The position numbers were made by a program, and so were the translations under genes. Shown one piece after another: positions 1 through 5,550 of a stretch of DNA of 5,550 nt (the stretch's first letter is position 1; each line of letters starts with the position of its first letter). The stretch comes from Chloroflexota bacterium (GTDB lineage: Bacteria > Chloroflexota > Limnocylindria > Limnocylindrales > CSP1-4), in contig JAKAMV010000687.1 in the NCBI GenBank assembly GCA_021812735.1, positions 1 through 5,550 on the forward strand, given 5' to 3'. Below the pieces are notes generated by a model. That model was not told the origin of the DNA. It saw only the letters and a program-made list of their open reading frames with translations, and made no database searches.

Positions 1-653
1 CGGGCAGCGACGCTCCAGCTCCAGCCGGGGATCCGCTCGAGGAGGGCCGTCGCGTCGCCGGACAGGCGACCTTGCGCGTGCCGGGTCCGCATCTGGTCGG
101 CCCACCACGCGAGGCCCCAGCTCGCCTCCCGTCCACGGTAGGGAATGTCGACGTGGCCGTGCTGGCGGGCGAACACGAGGAGCGCGACGAAGCGCGGGGT
201 CGGCTGGCCGTCCAGGGCCCAGGCCCAGTAGGGGAGCGCCTCGAGGAAGGCGGCCAACGCGGGCGGCGTGGGGCGCCGTCCGGTGCGGCGCTCGTGGCGG
301 CGCTGCTGCACCCACAACCCGAGCGGCACGTCGCCTTCGCGCCAGGCGCACGGCACGAGGGCGTGCCCCTCGCGCGCCACGAACGCGCGGAGGGCGTCAA
401 GCATCGGCACATGCTGCTCTCGAGGCCCTGCCAGGACCAGCCGGGCACGGCCTCGAGCTCGCCGGCGAGGCGCGGCGGATGCGCGGGGTCGGACGCGTAG
501 GCGCGACGCACGTCCGCGACCCGCTGGCCGAGCCGGAAGCCCTGGGCATCGACGTAGCCCTGGGCCATCCAGGTGTACCCGTGCTGCGCGGCGTAGCGCG
601 TTCAGTGCGTCGAGCAGCAGCCGGTCTCTGGCTCTACGGGTGCCCACCGACAC
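1..653 (-). pseudogene. Frameshifted helicase-associated (HA) repeat protein, 3' partial
   Basis: The minus strand encodes three consecutive helicase-associated repeats of about 60-70 residues, with the family pattern of a helix start, a G-H/Y core, a conserved L-x-x-W/Q segment and a closing 'PGWSW'. Repeat 1 (598-419) contains AAQHGYTW, GFRLGQRV and ends VPGWSWQGLE. Repeat 2 (419-210) contains VAREGHALVP and PLGLWVQQRR and ends LPYWAWALD. Repeat 3 (209-1) contains ARQHGHVDIP and ends IPGWSWSVAAR at the window edge, still open. HA domains normally follow the core of large DEAD/DEAH-type helicases and are thought to bind nucleic acid; no helicase core is present here. The frame changes twice: near 600 ('LLLDALN' runs into repeat 1 from another frame) and near 420. 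The start is unclear: GTG at 651-653 or 645-647 is possible in the upstream frame, without a good ribosome site. It could be a helicase remnant or an intact HA-only gene with sequencing indels. Confidence 0.8.
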
Positions 654-750
654 CCTGCCATCCCGGGTCCGGAAAGGGCGGCCCGGCGCGAACCTGTGAC
701 CGACGCGGCGGACGGCGCGGGTTGGACCCGACTCACAAGGTGGCCGTCTC
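600..750 (-). other. Open frame leading into the HA repeats
   Basis: In the minus-strand frame that joins the first HA repeat, codons stay open from inside the end of the preceding gene through to about 600. They read FRTRDGRVSVGTRRAR followed by LLLDAL. The last part looks like the first helix of HA repeat 1. The earlier part is Arg-rich and I do not recognise it. There is no ATG in this frame. An ATG at the same place (GGGATGGCAGG, near 657) lies in a different frame that stops just before repeat 1, so the true start may be hidden by an indel. Confidence 0.35.
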
Positions 751-760
751 GGGCAGTCGG

Positions 761-766
761 CTACTA
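761..766 (-). other. Tandem TAG TAG stop
   Basis: The 707-codon frame ends with two consecutive TAG codons (complement of CTACTA). The C-terminus just before it matches the expected end of its protein family, so this is a genuine gene end and not a premature stop. Confidence 0.85.
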
Positions 767-2887
767 GCTCCAATCCTCCTCGCGCGTCCGCGCATCGACG
801 TCGTGCCGCTGCGCATCCTGCTCGAACTCCGCGGCCAGCATCGTGAGCAGGCTGGCTGTTCGCGGCCACTGAGCCGCCAATGCCTCCGCGGCGGTGGCGT
901 AGCCAGCGGCGATTTCGCGCTCCTGGGCACCACCCTCCTGCGGTCCTCGCGTCGCCACGCCTCGGCTATTCACGACCTCGATCGCGATCCCGTTCTCAAG
1001 CTCCTCGCTGTGTAGCTCCTCGATGAGGCTGCGCACCGCCTCATGCGGCCACATCCCGTCGGTCCCAGCCGGGACGTGCCGCAGGATGGCGCCGATCTTG
1101 GAATCCGCCGGGCCCGAGCGTTTGACCCGCGCTGCGAGCTCGCGTGCGCGCTGAACCCATGCGACGAGGGCATCGACATCGACGACGCCATCTGGCCTGA
1201 CGCCAGGCGGCCTTCTCCACTCAGCCAGAAGGCGCCAGGCCCGTTCGGCTCGTGCGAGGTCGTCTGCCGTTCCTTCCATCACCTGCTCGTCCTCGGCTCG
1301 GTAGATCGCGGAGAGGACCTCCACGAAGGATTCGGGGTGTGAGGCGAGCATCGTGTGAAGCGCGCGCGGCTCGCGGTCACCGTACTTGAGGACGGGTAGG
1401 TAGAGCCACTCGAGCGCGGCGATCTCGTCCTCGGGGACCCCCTGAGCGACGAGCGCGCCCAGGATCTGTCCCACGTCGTAACCGAGCGAGACGCTGTTGA
1501 GGTACGGCGGCGGAGGGGTTGCTGCGGCGAGTCGCAGCGCTCGACCGGCTTGGTCCGCATCGAGCGGCTGCTTCTTGTGGACCTCCATGGCGAGGACATC
1601 GATGGCGGCGTAAGGGCGGTTCCGACCGAGAAGCTGGCCAACGGCCTCAGCGGCCTCCTCGCTCGTCTCCGGGAAACCATAGAAGTCCCGCCAGTAGGCC
1701 GCCCCCGCTTCTGGCCCGATGCGTGCGGCGAGGGTCCAGAGGGTCCGGCGCGGATGCGCCGCGGCCGCAAGGAACGAGCCAGCAATGTCAGGCGGAATCG
1801 GGCACGTCTCCGTCAGCACCGTGGCCGCCCATTCGTCGCCGTTACGGTTGATGCGTGCTACGAAGAAGAGGCGCGCGGCCTGCTGCTTCCGTTCGTCGTC
1901 CGCCCGCGCCCAAGCAAGGACATCGCAGTCATCGACAGCATCGACGTGTGCAATGCCGAGCCCGACCGCGCGCGGACTCCCCGCCGTGACGAGCAACGTC
2001 TCGACGCCCGCGAGCCCCCGCGCATCGATGATCTCAACCAGCGCCTGCACGCGGAGCTCCCGAAGCTTCTCGTCGTAGTGGTGGTAATCCTCGCCGCTCA
2101 CGGCCTCGAGTTCGGGGCGGTCGTCAAAGAGCCACTTCGACCGCTCGACAGGATCCGCAGGCTCGAGCGTAGGCAGGAGTCGCTCGAGTTGGTCGACGGC
2201 CTCGGCAGGCATCGCCCAGGGAGCTGCGTGATGCGCTCGGTGCCGCGCCACTTCCTCCCGGAGGGCGTCGGCGATGGCGCTCCGGTCGACGGCTGCGGTC
2301 GCCGGATCGAACCGTTCGAGTTCCTCCCGCAGTTCTGCCTGGGCCTTGGGGCCGAGGTCCGCGTAGTGCTCGATGAGCTTCGGGAGGCGACCGGGCTGGG
2401 CGATGGCCTGCTGAACAAGGCGTGAGGCGATGCCCTCGACAAGCCGCAGCGACTCGGAGCGAGGGCGGGCCGACGGCCCATCACCGCGCCATGGCCGATA
2501 TCGCGGATGATCCGTGTCGGACGTCGTAGTGACGACGTTGGGTATCAGCTTGAGGAGAACCTCCCAGCCGACGTCTGGATCGCGATCCTGGAGACGGCTG
2601 AGCAGATCAAGCTGTTGATCGACCGACGCTGCCGTCTGCGGATACCACCACAAGAGGACCCGAACGAGGTAGTCGGTGGGCTCCGGGCGCCGCTGATCGG
2701 CCGGCACGAGACGCGCGAGGGTCGCGAGCGCCGTTGCGGCGCCAGCGAACAGGGTTGGATCCCAGGCAAGCATTGCCAACGCCGAGGCGACGGGGACGTA
2801 GTCAACCTGGTATCCGAATAGCGGGGCTTGCCGCTTCGGATCAGGGACGAGCCGGTTCATTGCCGTGCCCCGAAGGCCGCGCTCCAC
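764..2887 (-). CDS. C-terminal part (707 codons) of a large uncharacterised helical protein
   Basis: I do not know a function. The chain is almost entirely amphipathic helix, with Leu/Ala-rich repeats of about 30-40 residues suggesting a TPR- or HEAT-like solenoid; there is no signal peptide and no membrane segment, so it is probably cytoplasmic. Motifs recalled from long hypothetical proteins of one family are PLFGYQ (22-27), AWDP (41-44), the segment DPDVGWEVLLKLIP (103-116), HPRYRPW (127-133), KWLFDDRPEL (251-260), HPESFVEVLSAIYR (517-530) and the C-terminal block with NSRGVATRGPQEGG (640-653), ERE (656-658), WPRTASLL (674-681) and a terminal Arg/Glu/Asp-rich helix. The apparent GTG start at 2885-2887 has no purine-rich ribosome site and lies inside the upstream frame. 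The family sequence already begins one or two codons before it (R-A-V-E-R-G-L-R-G). This is therefore the rear half of the 2841-4454 gene, separated by a one-base frameshift, and not an independent protein. The C-terminus looks complete. Confidence 0.85.
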   Translation of the reverse strand: MERGLRGTAMNRLVPDPKRQAPLFGYQVDYVPVASALAMLAWDPTLFAGAATALATLARLVPADQRRPEPTDYLVRVLLWWYPQTAASVDQQLDLLSRLQDRDPDVGWEVLLKLIPNVVTTTSDTDHPRYRPWRGDGPSARPRSESLRLVEGIASRLVQQAIAQPGRLPKLIEHYADLGPKAQAELREELERFDPATAAVDRSAIADALREEVARHRAHHAAPWAMPAEAVDQLERLLPTLEPADPVERSKWLFDDRPELEAVSGEDYHHYDEKLRELRVQALVEIIDARGLAGVETLLVTAGSPRAVGLGIAHVDAVDDCDVLAWARADDERKQQAARLFFVARINRNGDEWAATVLTETCPIPPDIAGSFLAAAAHPRRTLWTLAARIGPEAGAAYWRDFYGFPETSEEAAEAVGQLLGRNRPYAAIDVLAMEVHKKQPLDADQAGRALRLAAATPPPPYLNSVSLGYDVGQILGALVAQGVPEDEIAALEWLYLPVLKYGDREPRALHTMLASHPESFVEVLSAIYRAEDEQVMEGTADDLARAERAWRLLAEWRRPPGVRPDGVVDVDALVAWVQRARELAARVKRSGPADSKIGAILRHVPAGTDGMWPHEAVRSLIEELHSEELENGIAIEVVNSRGVATRGPQEGGAQEREIAAGYATAAEALAAQWPRTASLLTMLAAEFEQDAQRHDVDARTREEDWS

Positions 2888-4454
2888 GGCGCGGGAGGAA
2901 CGTCTCGGGAGAAGCCTCCGCGAAAGACAGGACGGAGTCGCTGATCGCCGCCCAAGTGAATCCGGTCGCGTCCGCGTTCGCCCGATCGGTCACGTCGCGG
3001 ACAATCTTCGCGGCGGTGGCCTCGGCGGAACGACCGTCGGTGAGCTGCGTCTCCCCCGCCCGGCTGCCCAGGAGCGCGACGCCGTCGGCAAGGCCGCGCC
3101 GCAGTCGGTCGGAATGGGCGCGGGGCCCTGCCATCGCGATGGCGATCATGGGAGCGTCCGGCCCGAGTTCCAGCCTCGGGTCCCGCTCCGATGCGACGTC
3201 CGCGACCACCCGCTCAAACACGGGCCAGACTGCGGGCGACGCGATCGTCCAGAGCTGCGTCCACAGGTCGATCTTGGAGGCAACGCTCCAGATCGCACCG
3301 ATTCGCCGGACTGGAGGATCGGCGCCTGCGGCGAGGACCTGGAGTTCCGCCTCGATCTCCTCGTAGGACCGCCCGCCGCACAACTCTGACATCGCGGCCC
3401 GGTCCCCCAGCGACTCGCGATCCCAGCTCCCTGCGAGCATCGCTGCGAGGAGCACTCGCGCGTTCCCGGGTGTGGCCCACGCTGCTCGGCGCATTCGCTG
3501 GTTCACGGCGTGTAGTCGCCGGAACGCGAGGAGGCTGTGCCAGGCCTCGCTCGCCAACATCTTCGCCTCGCCTTCTCGTACCCCCGCGGCGACGAGCGCG
3601 GCGGCGGCCTGTTCGCGGTCGAGACGTGGGAGCTCCACGACTTCGCCACCGAAGGGCTCATCGGGGCCGAGCGCGTGGATGACCGTGTGGCCGCCGGCGA
3701 TCGCCCCGTTGACGTCCGCCTCGTCGAAGTCGGGGACGAGGATGAACCGCTGAGCGCGCAAGAGGAGCAACCGGCGCCACGTGCCGCGGTCGGAAACGAC
3801 GACGACGTTGGCGAGGGGGTCGTTGCCGTCGCCCTGGTCTGCGGCTGCGGCGATGAAAGCCCGCGCCTCGTCCGGGGAATCCGCGCGCACGGCGAAGGAG
3901 CCGGCGGCTCCCGTCAACCACTGCCGAACGTCGCCGGCCTGCTTCTCGCGGCCGGCGAGTAAGAGGGCAGGGGGAATCGCCGGCGTGCTGACTACGCTCC
4001 ACTCCCTCCAGAACGCCTCGATTGTGCCGACGCCGTCGAGCTGGCGACCCATGATCTCGGCAAGCCACACGTGCACGACCGCCGCCGACTCTAGCCACGT
4101 TTCGAGATCCGCTGCGTCGAGCGCGTGGACGCCAAGCCATGGGCCACCCGTACGCCGCGTCACCCACCTCTTCTTGCCGGGCCACGCCCGTGGCGTCACG
4201 AAGACGAACGTGGAGTCGGCATGCGTGAGCGTCAGCGGGTTCCTGGTCCGCTTCGTGTAGTCGTCCGACGCCTTCCTCGTGATCCTTGGGCGCGCCTCAC
4301 ACCCGAGTTCCCAGCCGGTGATGCCTGCGGGCACCCAAGGAGAAGCCGCGGGGACCGCCGCGATCCCGTCCCACCCGTCGAACCGCACGGCCTCGTCCGC
4401 GGGGAACTCGAGCTGAGTGAACGTGCATGTTGCCGCGATGAGTCGGCGAATCAA
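2841..4454 (-). CDS. N-terminal part (537 codons) of the same large protein; nuclease-like head plus P-loop-less STAND-like region
   Basis: Residues 12-135 form an alpha/beta module with GWDG (27-30), GWEL (47-50), K61, DDYTKRT (64-70), the strand TFVFVTPR (82-89), and DAADLETWLE (113-122). The D...E spacing and basic helix suggest a PD-(D/E)XK-like fold, but a clear E-x-K is not visible. Residues 164-171 (LLLAGREK) resemble the segment opening STAND NTPase domains. The expected Walker A is replaced by an ADSPDEA segment (191-197). FILVPDFDE (237-245) sits where Walker B would be, and ELPRLDREQAAAAL (274-287) resembles the post-sensor helix of STAND proteins. Residues 447-463 (HSDRLRRGLADGVALLG) begin the helical part. 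Family-like sequence stops at residue 520 (SPETFL); the last 17 residues are out-of-frame and Arg/Pro/Gly-rich. The TTG start at 4452-4454 is the first start codon in frame but has no clear ribosome site, and matching sequence continues upstream of it. Confidence 0.85.
   Translation of the reverse strand: MIRRLIAATCTFTQLEFPADEAVRFDGWDGIAAVPAASPWVPAGITGWELGCEARPRITRKASDDYTKRTRNPLTLTHADSTFVFVTPRAWPGKKRWVTRRTGGPWLGVHALDAADLETWLESAAVVHVWLAEIMGRQLDGVGTIEAFWREWSVVSTPAIPPALLLAGREKQAGDVRQWLTGAAGSFAVRADSPDEARAFIAAAADQGDGNDPLANVVVVSDRGTWRRLLLLRAQRFILVPDFDEADVNGAIAGGHTVIHALGPDEPFGGEVVELPRLDREQAAAALVAAGVREGEAKMLASEAWHSLLAFRRLHAVNQRMRRAAWATPGNARVLLAAMLAGSWDRESLGDRAAMSELCGGRSYEEIEAELQVLAAGADPPVRRIGAIWSVASKIDLWTQLWTIASPAVWPVFERVVADVASERDPRLELGPDAPMIAIAMAGPRAHSDRLRRGLADGVALLGSRAGETQLTDGRSAEATAAKIVRDVTDRANADATGFTWAAISDSVLSFAEASPETFLPRRGARPSGHGNEPARP
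2885..2900 (-). other. Frameshift joining the 537- and 707-codon frames
   Basis: On the minus strand the junction reads ACG TTC CTC CCG CGC CGT GGA. Deleting one C from the CCC run (plus-strand GGG at 2893-2895) gives TTC CTC CGC GCC GTG GAG, that is F-L-R-A-V-E, which runs straight into R-G-L-R-G of the second frame. The merged protein would be about 1,229 residues from the TTG start. No in-frame stop, rare codon or internal Shine-Dalgarno stimulator is visible beside the run, so a programmed shift is not indicated. Confidence 0.75.
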
Positions 4455-4490
4455 GCGTGGCAGTTGCCCTGCGGCCGCGTATTCATCCGC
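4455..4490 (-). other. Probable missed N-terminal extension of the large gene
   Basis: Upstream of the TTG start, in the same frame, twelve codons read ADEYAAAGQLPR and lead smoothly into LIRRLIAATC. A helix of the type 'AGQLPRLIRRLI' is what I expect at the head of this family. The frame stays open further upstream to a TAG near 4594 without any ATG, GTG or TTG. An ATG at 4484-4486, preceded by a G-rich stretch, is one frame away. A single lost base just after that ATG would give a start followed by Y-A-A-A-G-Q-L-P-R. The extension is read from the sequence; the indel is inference. Confidence 0.45.
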
Positions 4491-4931
4491 CCCCGGTCGA
4501 GATCTGCGGCACGGGGTAGCAGCGGCGAGAACAAGCCCGAGCGGTCCTCGATACCAACGACGGCGACGGCGCAGGATCCCAACGCGACGACCCTAAGGAA
4601 CGCCGCGAGGCGGTGATCCCGTGCGCATTCTCGCACCCTGCCAGCCGCGATGGTGCTCGTCGCGGGTCGACCACGATCGGGGTCTCCGGCTGCCAGATCC
4701 GACAACGGCCAACCAGAGTGCTTCACCGTCACTCAGCGTACTGTCCCGAAATGCCGGCGGATGGGTCGGGCACGACGTCAGCTGGGCACGCCACCCGACG
4801 TCTGGCCGGCCTACCTATTCGATACGCCTCAGGGTGTCCCGCGCCTCAGCGGCGTGCAATGGCGCGGTGGGTGGGATCGGCGCTCGACCCGGCCGGGGCG
4901 ACGAGGTTCCGTCCTGCGGTGGCGGTCGGCT
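4491..4931. other. Stretch without a convincing gene
   Basis: This covers about 440 bases between the stop of the Tad-like gene and the head of the large gene. A 93-codon minus-strand frame (GTG at 4730-4732 to TGA at 4451-4453) crosses it and ends in a TTGA overlap with the TTG start. It has no recognisable motif and no ribosome site, and it conflicts with the better N-terminal extension in the neighbouring frame. The plus-strand frames look like GC shadows. A perfect 10-base palindrome (CCCGGCCGGG, 4888-4897) lies 35 bases after the Tad-like stop codon but has no loop and no T-run. I see no tRNA, repeat array or clear promoter; a promoter for the large gene would be expected here. Confidence 0.5.
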
Positions 4932-5550
4932 TCACCGCACCAGCTGGACCGCCAGCGGTGCTCCTGCGAAGCCGGGGGACGTGGTCGTTGGCCCCAGCCA
5001 GAAGGGCTGGCGCCACACCCCCGCGATGTCCTTGCCGCCGTCGCAGGCGGTGATCTGGAACCCCGTGAACCCCACGATGTGATACCAGGCGTTGGCGCCC
5101 TGGCCGCCCGCGGTGTCCCACACCGCGACGGTCACCACCCGCCCGCTCTGGATGAGCGCGGAGCAGTCCGCGCTGGCCTTGTTGCCGGGCAGGCTGCCGA
5201 TCTCGTCAGCGCTGCCGGGGAGCCGGACCGCGGTGCAGCAGCCGTAGCTCTGGGTCGCGTCGATCTCGGTCTGCAGGAAGGTCGCGCTGGTCTGGCACCC
5301 CCCCGCGTTGGCGGGCGCGCTCTGCCCCAGGCCGTAACCGGCACAGCCGAACTTCAGCCAGCCGAACCCACCCGGCACGTTGAGCGATCCGGGGGTCAGC
5401 TGCTGCGGATCGCAGGGGCTGGCGGGGTTCGTGCTGAGCGGCCCCGCACAGGGCTGGCGCCCCACGAAGAAGGCCTCCGCGACGCCCGCCGGGAAGACCG
5501 CGCCGGATGGTCCCCCGGCCGCGTAGCCGCCCAGGGCGGTCGCTGACGCG
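4932..5550 (-). CDS. TadG-like (Tad/Flp pilus-associated) exported protein, 5' partial
   Basis: The C-terminal 205 residues are visible; the frame is open to the window edge, so no start can be chosen (the GTG at 5463-5465 is internal). The sequence is Gly/Ala/Pro-rich with eight cysteines, an FVGRQPC segment, GGFGWLKFGC, a paired CC in YGCC, then ADCSAL, VVTVAVWD, NAWYHIVGFTGFQ and TACDGGKDIAGVW, ending LAVQLVR. The beta-rich, cysteine-paired character without membrane helices suggests an extracytoplasmic domain. I associate this type of tail with TadG-like proteins of GC-rich Gram-positive bacteria and Chloroflexota. Those carry an N-terminal membrane anchor and a Tad-like domain involved with Flp pilus or secretion-channel assembly. 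The anchor would lie outside the window, so this assignment rests on recall of similar C-termini. An unrelated secreted protein is possible. The stop is followed by about 440 bases without a clear gene, so it is probably not co-transcribed tightly with the large gene. Confidence 0.6.
   Translation of the reverse strand, partial: ASATALGGYAAGGPSGAVFPAGVAEAFFVGRQPCAGPLSTNPASPCDPQQLTPGSLNVPGGFGWLKFGCAGYGLGQSAPANAGGCQTSATFLQTEIDATQSYGCCTAVRLPGSADEIGSLPGNKASADCSALIQSGRVVTVAVWDTAGGQGANAWYHIVGFTGFQITACDGGKDIAGVWRQPFWLGPTTTSPGFAGAPLAVQLVR

Noticed and set aside
728..760. Inverted repeat CCGACT/AGTCGG after the large gene, as a terminator
   Set aside because: A six-base stem with a loop of about 21 bases and no T-run is too weak to call.
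479..1015. Plus-strand frames across the HA region and the end of the large gene
   Set aside because: They run antisense to the recognised HA repeats and across a gene end, with no coherent protein pattern.
1550..2425. 291-codon plus-strand open frame opposite the 707-codon gene
   Set aside because: It lies wholly antisense to a frame with consistent protein-family motifs and is Arg/Gly/Leu-rich without domain structure, as expected for a GC-rich shadow.
2841..2887. A 47-base overlap read as an operon of two coupled genes
   Set aside because: The overlap is far longer than usual coupling overlaps, the GTG lacks a ribosome site, and the protein sequence continues through the junction after a one-base correction.
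4451..4732. 93-codon minus-strand frame ending in a TTGA overlap with the TTG start, like translational coupling
   Set aside because: No motif and no ribosome site, and it competes with a better in-register N-terminal extension of the large gene. A short 'LGSC' stretch recalled CheD, but nothing else of that family is present.
4888..4897. Perfect palindrome CCCGGCCGGG downstream of the Tad-like gene
   Set aside because: It has no loop and no T-tract, and short GC palindromes arise often by chance at this base composition.
4650..5546. 298-codon plus-strand open frame over the right end
   Set aside because: It is antisense to the Tad-like frame, of low-complexity Arg/Gly/Ala composition and without motifs; the minus strand gives a coherent protein with patterned cysteines.
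1..5550. Search for tRNA, rRNA, CRISPR repeats, transposase genes and insertion-sequence ends
   Set aside because: Nothing in the sequence showed a cloverleaf, regular spaced repeats, a transposase motif or matching terminal repeats.

Overview
The window comes from a very GC-rich bacterium (about 70 % G+C by eye, not counted). Its reading frames are strongly biased to G/C third positions. An actinobacterium such as a Thermoleophilia relative, or a Chloroflexota member, would fit the helicase-associated repeats and the Tad-like protein, but the sequence does not settle this. Everything I accept as coding is on the minus strand. The long plus-strand frames are shadows.

Reading in the minus-strand direction, from the right edge: (1) 5550-4932, the C-terminal 205 residues of a cysteine-rich, probably exported protein that resembles the tail of TadG-like (Flp pilus/Tad) proteins. 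(2) 4931-4455, a stretch with no convincing complete gene, although its last part seems to encode the true N-terminus of the next gene. (3) 4454-764, two overlapping frames of 537 and 707 codons. (4) 763-654, a short spacer. (5) 653-1, an array of three helicase-associated (HA) repeats, broken by two frameshifts and cut by the window edge.

The central result is that the 537- and 707-codon frames are best read as one gene. The first stops matching its own family after residue 520, and the second resumes the same protein two codons before its apparent GTG start. Removing one C from a CCC run (plus-strand GGG at 2893-2895) joins them into about 1,229 residues. This looks like a large uncharacterised protein family that I recall only as unnamed hypothetical proteins. 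Its layout is an N-terminal alpha/beta module that may be a nuclease fold, a middle region laid out like a STAND NTPase but without a Walker A motif, and a long helical C-terminal half. That outline resembles Avs-type immune sensors, but a defence role is inference.

At least three frame breaks (about 600, 420 and 2894), and perhaps a fourth near 4484, fall within 4 kb. Either the locus is decaying or the assembly carries indel errors. The protein-level continuity across every break, with no internal stops elsewhere, makes assembly error or very recent decay more likely than old decay.
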